Origin: Linepithema humile
Lineage: Eukaryota; Arthropoda; Insecta; Hymenoptera; Formicidae
NCBI RefSeq assembly: GCF_040581485.1
Contig: NC_090135.1
Coordinates: 11,463,001 to 11,527,000 of the forward strand
DNA: 64,000 nt
Direction: 5' to 3'
The notes under the pieces are model-generated. The model searched no databases and had not been told where the DNA came from. It saw nothing but the letters and a program-made list of their open reading frames with translations. Shown piece by piece: positions 35,665 through 47,490 of the stretch; the stretch's first letter is position 1; every line of letters starts with the position of its first letter. The position numbers and the translations under genes are program-made.

Positions 35665-37230
35665 ATCGTTTCGCGATTCGACAAGAAACAAAAACGCCGA
35701 TTCTCTATCCGCTTGATTAACAGTGCGTTGCACGGCGAGATTTTTTATTGTTAGAAGCTTCTTTTAAAATATTGATATTTGTATTGAATCTATTTCGCAA
35801 ATAATTAGATCACTAAATAACAACGGTAAATTATAAACAGTAAACAACAATAACGGTAAATAGTTGTACAGTTTTCTTCAAAAATTTTGTCAACAAATAT
35901 AATTTAAAGTTCTTTACTTTTTTATTTAAGCAAATTTAATAGACGACGATAAATAAATGGTATACAATTACTTTTTACTGCGCAAAAATCAATTCTTAGG
36001 ATAACGGCACAATATAAGCGTTAGTAATACTAGTCGACGACAAAATATCGCTTAACGTAGACACGGCACTTATCGTCATCAGCATTAATTCATTGAACAG
36101 AGCGCGTTACAGCGGTACACATGCGGCGAGCAGTATTCGAAATTCCATTTCGCGCTTAGTCAGGTGGAAGCTATAACGTGTCCGACAATAATGAAAATTT
36201 TCAAATTTCACGCTCGATTATCCGACGCTGCCATTTGGCGCGTCTAGAATCGTAGTAAGTATCTCCACGCGATCTGTTCAGCATCCCAACTCGACCAGCT
36301 GCTCGTTGCGAAGCTTTTAAACTTGTTGAAGAAATGAGGGACTCTAATGTCAGCAATTATTGTGATTTCATACTTTTCGTTCGAGAAGCAAAAAAGTAAT
36401 AGTGCGCGAGTCTGTTAACCGATATTTAAACACATAAATATTTTAATTGAAGAAATTTCTATCAATTTTTTTTTCTCAATGTACAATAAAGAGAAGTGGT
36501 TTACACGTATGTTCGCACAACAAATAAATTTAGCGTGTCGTTGCAACAACAGAACCTTGTCGTATTTTGTCACAGCAATGCAAAGAGAAAGATATATGTA
36601 TAAGAATAAGAAAGACTCGAGATAAAAGTGCGAAATCGTGCGAGAGACACAGGCGACTGCCCTCACACCCGGCATTCCGCATGCATCGTTTCCCATCGCA
36701 TTAACCACAACCTCCCTCAATCCGCGCTTTATTTATTACCTGCGTTGCGTTCCTTCGTCCTTTCGCTCTTCCACGCAGAATCAGCGTTGTAAATCACGAA
36801 CCAGTCTCTGAGGTGTCGCGCGCAGCTCGTCTCGTTAAAAAATCATCACCGAATTAAATCGACTCTCGCCCTTCCGCCGTGTAAACAACCCCCTCACGTT
36901 CCGTATATAGATTTTCATGCAACATACCCTCCGTCCCCCGCCGCTCCCCTTTTCCGTTCTCTTTCGGGACGGGAAAATCGACTTCGGCCGCGTCGGCTCG
37001 ACCCTCGATAATAGATGGCACCCATGGGTACCGCAAATGAACCACGAAATGCTGCCAGTGTCCAGGACCATCCTGTCATTGGTCCTTGCCGGGACCGGCG
37101 GCCATCTGTCCACCCTGATCGCTGCGATCCTGCGCAAAAGATAACAGATCTCAAATCGGGGAATTCGGCGACGTCAAACGTGCTCGGTTAGAGTTTCTCT
37201 ACCGCGTTGAGAAACAAATCTATCAAATAT

Positions 37231-37244
37231 AACTATCGATAGTT
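37231..37244. promoter_or_regulatory. Palindromic DRE-like site
   Basis: AACTATCGATAGTT, a perfect 14-bp palindrome centred on TATCGATA, just downstream of a CpG island. Single motifs of this length occur by chance, so weak. Confidence 0.3.
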
Positions 37245-39720
37245 AAATGGTGTCAATATTACGTGCTCTATCCGATTACAGAAATTTATTTGCAAAACTT
37301 GCTCTCGGCGTTTAAGGAAAGCATCGTAGTTTTCGGATTGCACTTTTATCAACTTTGTCACTTGACTGAATGCAGATGGCTGAAAAATGTGTAAATGAAT
37401 TCTAGCGCTACAAGAAAGCAAGAATGTGTTTAAAAGTCAATTATTAAATATAAAGTAAAATTAAGAGGAGCGCAAAGAGCCAGAATGCAAGATCTTCGTG
37501 CGAAAGATTACGAAAACTGAAATATAGATATATTAATTGTATCCTTCTTCTCAAGGCGGAAATTTTATAGAATATTTCGCAGCGCAAGAAATTAAATATT
37601 TTAAGCCGAGCGCGAGACTCGCAGCACTTACGGGTTAAATACATATATCACTAAACATATCGTTATGGCGTAAGTGGCGTAAGCGCGGCTCGTTGTTCCA
37701 TCGCGGCGGCTTAAAATTCCGTAGAAAAGAGCACAAATCATCGAGGCGGCTCTCCCGGGAAATATCGAACGCGGCCATAAATTGCAGATCAAAACGTGTC
37801 AAACGGTCCGGTCGCGAAATTAAAAGTGACGGGCATTGCGCGGCCGCCCGCACCCGGCATCCCGTATTGGCATAGCGCGAAAACCGCCGAGCCGCTATAA
37901 TTGTGAGTTACGGTGATCACGCCGGCGTTTATTTATTCGCCGTTGCGCCCGTTATTTATGATGAAAATGCATCAGCGAACACTCTGTACCGCCGGCCAGC
38001 CGATGTATATTACGTGTATCGATGACGCATCGATATTTCATCGAAAAGTCCCAAAACGTGTGTCGGCCAACCCCCCCACAAATCCACTCCCTTCAAATCT
38101 GTCACCAAGAAAATTAGAAGCAATGTGCCGCACCTTTCACGAACGCTCGATTTTGCCAGTATTAGATTCAGATATTTCGACACCGTCGTCACGCTACGAT
38201 TTATTACTGTCACTAGGAATGATCAACGCCTACGCTAAGTATAGCTGAATGTATAGTTTATTATTATTTATTAGGATAAGCTGCCAAAAAAATCAAACCG
38301 GTCAGAATTTTCGGAGGAGCGTTTTATTTTTGGTCAACTGTGTGTGCACTCCGCAATTTAAAATGCAATTTTATTTATCATGAAAAATTTCCTGTTATTC
38401 GAAACATTTTACCTTATATTTGCAAGCATAATAATAATACCGGTAATAATATTTAGCATTGTTGTACATTCTTCGAGAGCATTTCGTGAATCTTATCAGC
38501 GAATTTCGGTCCTGAAACCAAGTCCTTGAGCTGAGACGTGGAGCTGCGAAGTGCAAGAGGGTAGAAAGTGCCGACGATAGGGGTAAACGACAGGGGATAG
38601 AAAGCATTACAGGCGCATAGGTGCCACCAGGGTGCCGTTACTTAGCCGCGCACAGCGCCGGAAAATTGTTTACCGGATTGTTTAAACGAAATTTACTAAA
38701 GCTTACTGATTTTATATCACGCCGACGCAACCCCTGGGAGTCGCACGGGATTATACATTAACGAAGTTAGCCATGCGCAGGGGGAGTGAAAAGGTGCGGG
38801 GGGGTGATGTCGAGCTCGTTGAAAATTAGCCGCGCGCTATAATCGTCCCAAAATAAACGCTCTATTTCACGCTTCGTATAAATGAATTGAAAAAAAAAAA
38901 GAAATAAAAGCGTGACTATTGAGAAATTTATGGTTTACAGACTCGTAAATTTATAACCGCCGGGGTTATAAATTTGTGAGTACTTCACATAAATTCATGA
39001 GAATTCGCGTTTAATCTCAGGATTTCTCTTCCACAGATCCTTAAATTTTAATGCCGTATTTTTTATGTATTAATCATTCGCCTGACGCATTTTGCACATC
39101 GATGCAAAAATATATAAAATCAATACATTGTTCGATTTATAATTACAGAATTATGTTATGCTGATTTAACATTTATAATATTGAGATCTATGCTTCGAAC
39201 GTTTCCCTTTTTTATTATTGTGCAAGTTTTATGCTTTGTTTCTAGATATTTTGTGTTTTATGTATTGTATTTAAGTAGTATTCAACGCGAAATCGGGAGA
39301 AAACTGCGGAATATTTATGAAGTAAAACTCATATGCTGCGATGCCGGCGAATCGCTACAGAAAACGAACCGTACCGATCGACCGACCCATCTGGCCAAAG
39401 TGGCGATCGTAATGTCCTGCCGGTTATCACCTATAATTTGGGGTAATATATTACTTGGTAATTCGTTGCTCATTGGCGCAAGATGCAATTACGAGCGTAA
39501 ACGGGCAGCGGGCCGCGTCCGCCATATGTCTCGCCGGATCCTCGGGATCGGCAATTTCTGATTGCGATCTCGCGATGCCTAAATCATTTAAGGTCGTTGC
39601 GTCACGCCCTAAATAACTTAATCGAGCAGGTGAGCGATATCCTCCGAAGGACTGTGCTCGATTTCGGAACCGAGCTGGCAGTTCATTGCTCGAAAGACCC
39701 GCTTTATACTGATAGATCTT

Positions 39721-39768
39721 TAATTAAGGCCTTTACTAATTAAGGCTTTTACTAATTAAGGCCCTCTC
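39721..39768 (+). repeat. Three tandem 16-bp units with TAATTA cores
   Basis: TAATTAAGGCCTTTAC, TAATTAAGGCTTTTAC and TAATTAAGGCCCTCTC in direct succession. Each starts with the homeodomain core TAATTA, giving three sites at 16-bp spacing. Confidence 0.85.
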
Positions 39769-41111
39769 TTCTCTAATGTCAAACGATCGCATAAACTTTT
39801 ATTCCGGATCCTTATTCTACGGAAATTTGTGTGTGATAGAAATGTTAGTTAATTCATGTGATGTGCATTAATTAATTAATATTTTTATCACACACATAAA
39901 TTTCTATAATTTCCTATTTTTATTTTTTATTTATATATTGTATTTTGCTACTTTTCTCAGCACTAAATACGCGGCGATTACAAAGAATATGTTATTCTCG
40001 ATCTGCTTCATTTACGTTTCGATATTATCGTCGATATAATCATTGCATCGATTACTCATTAAACAAGCAGGAAAGAACTATATTTTACTCGTGAAACGCA
40101 TTACAGCACAAAGCTAAATCCGTGAATAGCGGAGTTCCTTTGAATGTTTGCTGTCAACATCCTTAAGACGGTCCGTCCGCGCATTTCCCAAGAAACTCTA
40201 GAGAGCAGGCAATTAGCTCCGGGGTTAAATACCTGCCCCTGCACGACTCTGCCTCGCGCCGAGACAGATTAGACTCGTAATAAAGTGCTGGGGGTATAGT
40301 CACGGAGGAAACGGTGCACGAGGGAGTCACTAAGGCGCCGCTCTCGTTGGAAGCCGCTCTGAAACAGATTTAAACTCGTTTCCTCAGCGCCGTCGCATGC
40401 GCCGCGAAACTTTCTCGCGTTTTAATTAGCCGACCGCGCAGTCATACCGCGATGCCGTCCCAAGATTTCAACCTGTAACAGTCTCAATTCTAGCTTCAGC
40501 TAAATTTCACGGTTCAACTATTGCTCGATCTTCTCATTATTCTGATAATTATGCTTGTAGTTATCAATATTTGATAAGAAGATTTTAAAAAGGTTGAAAC
40601 AAATTCTAATTTGAATGAAAAGTTTGAATTCAAAGCAAAACCATTAGAGCTTTTTGCTCAGACAATTTGAATACGAATAATGGTAGATTTACTTGATGCA
40701 TTTGCAATGCCTAAAAATTCGACTATTTGAATAATTCAGACATCAATAAAAAATTAGAATAAATATAATATTGGTTTGATCATTGAAAAATTCCAAGTAT
40801 TAATAAAAAATATCTTCATATTTATTACAATTTTTTAAATATAATTATACCATATACTTTGCGTAATTATACGAATATTTATAGAAAATATATGCAGGAA
40901 CCCCTGAAAAAGTTTTGTGATTGCAGATATTGACTTTAATTACTTCTGATAAAACAATAATATACAGTAATATCGTAAAAAAGTTTTTAGGCCTTTACAG
41001 AATTTTTTTGTGAAAAAATTTGTTCAGAGTTTCTAATTTTATCAACATATGCTATTTTCTGTTTCTAGGAAGTAACGCGTCGAATCTTTTCACATGTATC
41101 CGCATATAAAA
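39769..41111. other. Mixed stretch around the hairpin
   Basis: Apart from the hairpin, a GC-richer block at 40.1-40.5 kb and AT-rich DNA. No exon supported. Confidence 0.5.
39821..39912. ncRNA. Pre-miRNA-like hairpin, unconfirmed
   Basis: The arm GGAAATTTGTGTGTGATAGA pairs with ATCACACACATAAATTTC about 45 bases on, and pairing continues inward (GTTAGTTAATT with AATTAATTAAT, two G:U) to a small loop. Length near 90 nt and a 2-nt bulge are in the miRNA range. I do not recognise a known seed. Either strand could be the source. Confidence 0.3.
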
Positions 41112-41262
41112 CTCTTATGCCCATTTCCACCAATGTAGATTAACTTTAATCTCGGTTCAACTTACTCTTCATCTTTTTCTAGTTCTAAGAATTAGAAAAA
41201 GGTGCAGAGTAAGTTGAACCGAGATTAAAGTTAATCTACGTTGGCGGAATCGGGCATTAGAG
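41112..41262. mobile_element. MITE-like palindromic element, 151 bp
   Basis: Two arms of about 75 bp are near-exact reverse complements with almost no spacer (the shared core TAGATTAACTTTAATCTCGG is perfect). Ends are CTCTTATGCCC and GGGCATTAGAG. No coding capacity. The structure is that of a fold-back MITE; the parent transposase is not in the window and no clear target-site duplication is visible. Confidence 0.7.
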
Positions 41263-42274
41263 ATATTTTTCCATCAAAAAATATAACATCGGAAAGGCTC
41301 GAAAAGAATTACACAAATACTATGTTCTTTCAAAGAATCTTGCACGTAAAAAGATTGAACACCAAAGTTAGATAGTTAAATAATTCATTTATTAACGCAA
41401 TAATAATCCGATTTTACAGCGTTTGGAGAATCTTTGCTTTTCTTTCGAAAATTCCACTTCGCCGGTCTGAGGAAAAGGAAACTCGTTCAGTCAGCAGGGC
41501 CGAGGTAATTCGTAAGGAGAAATTACTTAACTCTCGGATGATACATAAATTAAGTCGGAATCGTAAAGGGGCCTGTACCACAGTCGCAGCCAGTTAGCGT
41601 GAGGGTGCCCCAGAGGGTAGTATACCCCCCTCTGCTGCTTCCGTTGGCTCTTTCTGTCTCCTCCTTGCCCCCACCCGGTTGTGCTCCTTCTATTTCGCTC
41701 AACCCTTTACGCTACTGTCTAATAGAATTACCCTCCAAGCTAAAGTTAGCCGGATTGAAATTGCCGTCACATTTTTATCAAATCTCGTTAATTAAACCAT
41801 CAATTTAGCAGTGGATTATATTTGCAATTATTTTCCTCGGATAATTAAATTGAAAAACCGAAAAGAAAATTAATTAATCCCACTTTTCATACTTGCTTTA
41901 ATATTTTGATTTCAACGATAGCTTAATTTATCAATCGAGATTTGATGGTTTTTTTGAAAGAACAGCTGTTCTTTCTGGTTGGCACTGCAATTGATAGATT
42001 GATGATGATTGCTGAATAATTATTGTTGGAGGAAGATACAATTTTAGAGAGTGTTGAAAATTTTCGAAGACGCAAATAACTCGCGAATTCAAAGCGTAGC
42101 GTTCCAACGCTCCTTATTTATACCCGTCTAAAATCTCATTTCGACTAAAATATTTGCCTTATACCCGGTGGTACGTGCATTCGCGGTATGATTTTTCATT
42201 AAAGTGTCTTCCGCGGCTGAGATATGGCCGGCACATTGAATGTAGCTGGTCCCAGGAGTGACAGAGAGCGCGCT

Positions 42275-42282
42275 TATATAAA
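42275..42282 (+). promoter_or_regulatory. TATATAAA box in a GC-rich island
   Basis: A consensus TATA box between GC-rich flanks (GCGCGCT upstream, GGACC downstream). No downstream Inr or gene identified, so only a candidate core promoter. Confidence 0.25.
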
Positions 42283-43207
42283 GGACCTCTCGCACGAGTG
42301 GAAAGGAGAACATAGGAGAACAAGCGTTAGGCGAAACGTATGCGCGCGTTTTGCGGAATATTGCGGCGGTGATGTACGTCCGGCGCGATACTCCCACGAG
42401 TACGATAAAGATGCCGTCGTGCGAAGTTATGTGCGAGGAGAAATGGTAGGGTCCGCGGAGTTCGCTTCTTCGATTCGGCATTGCTGCTGGTCAATATGTA
42501 AACGAGATTGAAGTTAAATGAAACTTATTTAAATCCAAATATGATTCGATCGATCCGAAAATGCCAAAGTTAAAAGTTGGAAGCATTGAGGATGTGATAA
42601 CTTTATATTAATTAAAATCTGTAGATATTGTTACAATATTATAAATTTATATGTACAAGTTTTAATGTTTTTATTAAAGAAAATATTTGTAATTAATCTT
42701 CTTTAAAATTAATTGCAAAAGACAAATGTTGAATTGCGGATGTCAGAATCAGTTGCATAGTGCAATGATCATGCATTTCTATATAAATAACTTTTAAACC
42801 GGTCAGTGAATTCAAATAAAATTCTGCACAAATATTTGTTAGAGCTTTGTTAGCGTGTATGAAAAATTACATTTAACTGGCCATGTTTCTTCTTTGTCAT
42901 ATTGTCAAAAAGCGTTGTAATACACAATTTCCCATACGAATCTACGTAAAAATTAAATAATTTTCAAATGAGTAAATTGTGGTCAGGTTTTGCAGAGATA
43001 TTTGGAATAAAAAATAAAATTTATGAAATTTTTACGGTTTTACAGTGTTTGAACTCTTGTGATCCTTAATGACACATTTAATTGTAATTTAATAGGAAGT
43101 ATAAAGTCGAAAATATTAATACTTTGATGAGACTCGAGGTAAAGTCAACTGAGCGAAACACATATGTCACGTCGATGTAATTCACAAGGACGAAGACGAT
43201 TTGCACG

Positions 43208-43615
43208 ATGCCTCTGTGCGCCCTTCTTCTCATTACCATCGTTATTGGCGTCGGTGGTTACCAACGCACCGCGGCGCGACGTCCAATTTCCAATTTTCTC
43301 CGGCGGAGCCGAAAAATTAGCTTATCGCGCGCGATAATCCCGGTACCCCCGGGACAACGTGAGCGTGCGCCCGCGGATTATATACCGGAGAACATATTTC
43401 GTAATCCGCACAGAGAAATACACGCCTCCCTCGTCGGTCCCCTGTGCTCTCGGCCAACCCCATCCGAGGACGGTTTCCGTATCGAGAGCGACGAATTATT
43501 ATTACGAAGATACTCATGTATCTCAATGACACATCGCTTCACACGGGACTTAAGCTTTAATAGAGTCGCACTTTTTCTTTCTCCGCGCCCTTTTGCAGGT
43601 CTTACGGGATCTTAG
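43208..43615 (+). CDS. Possible ORF with signal-peptide-like start, unknown
   Basis: 135 codons from ATG: MPLCALLLITIVIGVGGYQR, then basic and Arg/Pro-rich. The start resembles a signal peptide, but the rest is compositionally biased, lies in a CpG island and overlaps an open frame on the other strand. No family recognised. Most likely chance. Confidence 0.12.
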   Translation: MPLCALLLITIVIGVGGYQRTAARRPISNFLRRSRKISLSRAIIPVPPGQRERAPADYIPENIFRNPHREIHASLVGPLCSRPTPSEDGFRIESDELLLRRYSCISMTHRFTRDLSFNRVALFLSPRPFAGLTGS

Positions 43616-44014
43616 CGGGGTGATATCGGGGCGGCAATATTACGGCTTTTAGGGGTCGAGCAAAGCCAGGGGGTGCGATGCGAGATAAGTGACACGTGGA
43701 CACGACGGTCCAGGAATCGTTGTCTAATGTTTGAACGCAAAATTGGACTTAGACTCTTTTACATGATATTTTTTATGTTGGGATAGTAAAGATTAGATGG
43801 ACACAATTTCAGAAAAAGAGAACTTGTTCTTATCACGTATCTAATGCTAAATATGCTCTTATTTGTCTGAGAGAAAAAAATCATAAATTTAAGATTCGAA
43901 CAGCTTTTATAATTCCAGCAATATTTTTATATATTTTTCTTAACATTTTACTAATTGCATATGTTGTTCTATTGCGAGAACTGTTATATTGAAACGATAT
44001 TTACAAGATAGAGT

Positions 44015-44066
44015 TAGATTATCAAATGGTTGCGAAAAGAATATGTGTATATCTTTTGATAATCTA
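44015..44066. repeat. Small hairpin, 12-bp perfect stem
   Basis: TAGATTATCAAA and TTTGATAATCTA around a 28-nt loop. Confidence 0.6.
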
Positions 44067-44164
44067 TTTAATTCTGAAGAGAAATCAAGTTGTCGAAATA
44101 ACGTGGTCTCCACGACATCGGCTAGCAATGTGTTAAGAATAATTGAGTAGCTGAAATCTCTCGT

Positions 44165-44548
44165 TTATATCGACGCATTAATTCTTGCGGAAGGTGTCGA
44201 TGGCTCACAACTGTGATCTTCCAATCGTGTCTCGTTGACGCAAAAAGAGTTAAGCGGATATCGATTATGTGCTAACGAGATTCTCGTCGGTTCCGCCGGA
44301 TCGTCCTGATCAAACACATTAGCCTCAACTTCCGGTGGAACGGCGGCTGCCAGAGTGGTCTCCATTGTCGGTGAACTCGATGACCTATTGTCGCCTTGCG
44401 CTTTTCGCGACGTCGCTCGTTTGTCGAGGAAATGGGAAAGTCGAGTGGCTCTCACGACCCTCCATTGTGTCGAGTGGCTTGCCATGAAATAGGCACAATG
44501 ATCACGGATATTTCCAGCGAGAAGAATCGTCCATTGATGATACAGCAA
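44165..44548 (-). CDS. Unidentified ORF, possible terminal exon
   Basis: The open frame ends ...STPSARINASI at a TAA. The balanced residue content (PPEVEANVFDQDDPAEPTRI, SFCVNETRLEDHSCEPS) looks more protein-like than its neighbours. No clear acceptor, domain or partner exon. Could be a 3' exon of a minus-strand gene or chance. Confidence 0.2.
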   Translation of the reverse strand: MLYHQWTILLAGNIRDHCAYFMASHSTQWRVVRATRLSHFLDKRATSRKAQGDNRSSSSPTMETTLAAAVPPEVEANVFDQDDPAEPTRISLAHNRYPLNSFCVNETRLEDHSCEPSTPSARINASI

Positions 44549-44960
44549 TGATGAGTTTCATCTATTAACTTGTTTGTGTAATATTCTATACTATATTTCC
44601 ATTTTTTATCTCCATTTACGTAATATTGATGTGAAAGAAGTCGTAGAACTTTCAAATTTATTAGATAATTATTCTGCTTTGTGAATAATAAAATATATAA
44701 ATATATATAGATACTTTTTTTCCATTTTAATTTTATAAAATATAAAATTTTATTAATATACAAATATCTTTTCAAAGTTTAATTGCTTAGTTTACGATTT
44801 TTAATAATGCTGGAAATAATTTTGCGAAGAAAAAAAATTTTCGAATTTTGACTGACGTTATACAGGATTTTTGCAGTTTAACGAGAAACACTATATATGG
44901 ATCGTGTGCCATGCTTGCAAACCGTTAAGTCTCCCGGATCTTTCAAAGCGGCTCCGATGC
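44549..44960. other. AT-rich stretch, no gene seen
   Basis: Very AT-rich, simple-sequence-like; nothing supported. Confidence 0.6.
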
Positions 44961-44992
44961 CACTGATAAAAATTGATGAAGCCGCTAAATTG
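44961..44992 (+). repeat. Direct repeat copy A (32 bp, LIKIDEAAKL)
   Basis: 27 of 32 bases match the copy at 45,833. In the shared frame it reads LIKIDEAAKL. It lies in a 74-codon open frame (44,897-45,121) of unknown function. Confidence 0.6.
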
Positions 44993-45804
44993 GCGGCCGG
45001 GCTCGACGCGATCGATCTTGAAAATTCCGAGTGGTTCTCACGCGTAGCCACGCCGCCACCCTGGAAGTCCATTGATTCGCGTATCATCGTAATTTCACGG
45101 CGCGTTACCTACGCGAAATAACTCGGGGGACCGCACCACACTGGCGTTTCTGCCTTCGGCTTTAAACAAGCCACGAAATTGGTTTACTTTTCGGCGCGCG
45201 ACCCCTCGCCGCCTCTCGGTGTCGTTCGAATCACGCCACCCTCGCGCGAGGCGGCTAAAAAAGCAGCCGGCTTAATTTCCTACACCTCCCTCAAGACCTT
45301 ATCTCCTCCTTCGCCCTCCGTTGCACCCTCCATCCCTGCCTCCTTCACAGTCCCGTTTGGCTTCCGTCCGGGAATTAGCCTTTTAAATTGGCTCACCTAT
45401 AGCACCGACGACATCGAGCCGGTCGCGGTTTTTTCGAAACAGATGGAAAGACTTTCCTTTCAGCGCAAAATCGCTTTAAGTAGTCAAAGGAGGTAATTAA
45501 CGGACGCGGAAATCATTAGGAGGTGTCGTTAACTCCTTAACGGGTAAAACAACCAACAATTATTGTCGAAATAGAGTGTCGTCATAAATATTCTAATTAA
45601 AAGTAAATATATTAATTAGGAATTTTTGGTGTCACTGATGATTGCGTGGCCAAAATAATGAAAAGCTATCGTCGCATCCATAATGTACGTTCATTTCGCA
45701 TGATTACTTTCTATAAAATTAAAACAAAATTTATCAACTTATCAATAATTTCGGAAACAGAAACGGCACTTTCAAGTTGTTAAACGGAATATGTATCCTT
45801 GCAG

Positions 45805-45867
45805 CGTTTCGATTATTACAATACAGTAAAAATACTGATTCAAATCGACGAAGCCGCTAAATTGAGG
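45805..45867 (+). CDS. Candidate 21-codon exon with repeat copy B
   Basis: Acceptor ATGTATCCTTGCAG, 63 bp in phase 0 (RFDYYNTVKILIQIDEAAKL plus R), donor AGG|GTGAGC. It contains repeat copy B (45,833-45,864). Three of the four codons that differ from copy A differ only at synonymous third bases, a pattern of coding constraint. No protein family recognised and no partner exon joined, so tentative. Confidence 0.25.
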
Positions 45868-46096
45868 GTGAGCAGAGTGCTTCGCAAGTCACGAACGATT
45901 TTCCTGGATTTACTTTTCGCTGTCTTCTTTTTTCCGTTGCCGAAGTTCGTATGAGATCGCAGAAATAACATCCCCGTGGACGTCTTTGACCACGAAGGGT
46001 GGTTCCAATGGCGATACTGTGAGGAGTCAGGCAATTTGCTAACCTGGCGAAAATATGTTTGGGATTCGTGGTCCCCTTTTCGATGGGTGGAATCCG

Positions 46097-46115
46097 TTTT
46101 ACGATTATCGTAAAA
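46097..46115. repeat. Perfect 19-bp palindrome
   Basis: TTTTACGAT and ATCGTAAAA around a single T. Confidence 0.7.
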
Positions 46116-47160
46116 CAGCAGAAGAACGGATTATTTTCCACCACATCGACCAGTTTCCTTTTCAACATTTTTCAGAAAAAAGGTTCGAAGCAATTTAAAT
46201 ATCTTTATTTTGCGAAATTATCGATTAATCATAGATTTGTGACTTTCCGCCATTTCATCTGTATCGATTATCGCTATGTAAGAATGAAAAAAAACTGTAT
46301 AATTTTGAATCAAACAATTATAAAAATTTTAATCATGTAGTATAATTTTCATGACAGCACCAATCACACAAGCAAAACAAGTAAGAAATTTATAAATCTT
46401 TAGAATAAAAATGTTTCTTTATATTGTAAATATTTATTAAACAGATATATTTTGTAGAAAGAAAAATGTTATTAACGTTATATATTTTATACAAAAATGT
46501 TTTTCACGTATAAGACATTTTTTACATTTTATACACATATGATAAATAGTAAGAATTGATCAAATATGATCGTTAACTGTAGTCGATAAAATAAGATACG
46601 GTTTATAGTCTTGCGAAGTACTTTGCATTTCTATATATGGTCCATCTAAATCGACATTCTATCTCATTGTGAGCCAGTTTAGTTTAGGAAACGTTTCGGA
46701 CGTGCGCCGCACGCGCAACAACATCTTTAACGCGTAACCGCTCGTGCATATGGCATCAGGGCATCGTACGCGATAACAGCGAAGGATCCCCGGCCTTGTA
46801 TCCCCCGACTGTGTTATGGGACCCGTGGGACTTCGGCCGCGGGCTACGCAACTAGCTCGACCCTACGACCGTGGTTGCGTGGACATACGCATTACAGACT
46901 CTTCGGGGTTGAGTCCGCGCGGTAACTCTCGCTATCCAATTGAGTGACTCAATAAAAGAGTGAGTTATTGTCTAAAGAGTTGTTTTTCGAGAAATAAAAC
47001 AAATTTTTACAAGGAGCTAATATATTTGAAGTGATCTTGTTATTAAATTCGTTTCTCGCGAATTCCGTCGGGAGCAAAATTAATTCAGGTAGCTCAAAAC
47101 TTAATGTAAATGATAGTGAGAGAGGGCGCAAAAGAAAGAGAGAAAGAGGATTAAAAAATA

Positions 47161-47185
47161 TTTTTCTAAAAATATTTTAGAAAAA
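47161..47185. repeat. Perfect 25-bp palindrome
   Basis: TTTTTCTAAAA and TTTTAGAAAAA around ATA; could extrude as a hairpin. Confidence 0.7.
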
Positions 47186-47470
47186 CATTTTTTAGAACAA
47201 GAAATATATTACTGCGAAAATTAATCAAGATCCGACTATTACAAAAATGGCCAGACTCCTAGAGTCCAAAATGTGTCAAGATTTTAAAGTTTATAGAGTG
47301 TTGCTCTTACGCTGTTAAAAACTCGTCCAAGAAGAATTGATAGAGCAGAAGAATCACCGATGAAAAAGGAGACGCGATTATCGTTAAGTCCCGACACGCC
47401 CCGGGCATGCCGACCAGGAGAATTCAACTTGTGGAAATCCCAACAGATTGCTACGGGGGTTTGTCGAGCT

Positions 47471-47490
47471 GCGGCGGCGGCGGCGGCGGG
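47471..47490 (+). repeat. (GCG)n trinucleotide run
   Basis: Six GCG/CGG repeats in a GC-rich island. Confidence 0.9.

Larger units (their letters stand above)
34041..39720. other. Series of CpG-rich islands
   Basis: Islands at about 34.05-34.75, 35.3-35.65, 36.65-37.17, 37.65-38.1 and 38.6-38.9 kb, with TAATTA/ATTTATTT-type AT motifs embedded. Compatible with a cis-regulatory cluster of a developmental gene. No supported exon. Confidence 0.45.
41263..44164. other. AT-rich DNA with three GC-rich blocks
   Basis: GC-rich blocks at 41.45-41.72, 42.2-42.5 and 43.15-43.72 kb. A 12-bp-stem hairpin lies at 44,015-44,066. No supported gene. Confidence 0.45.
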
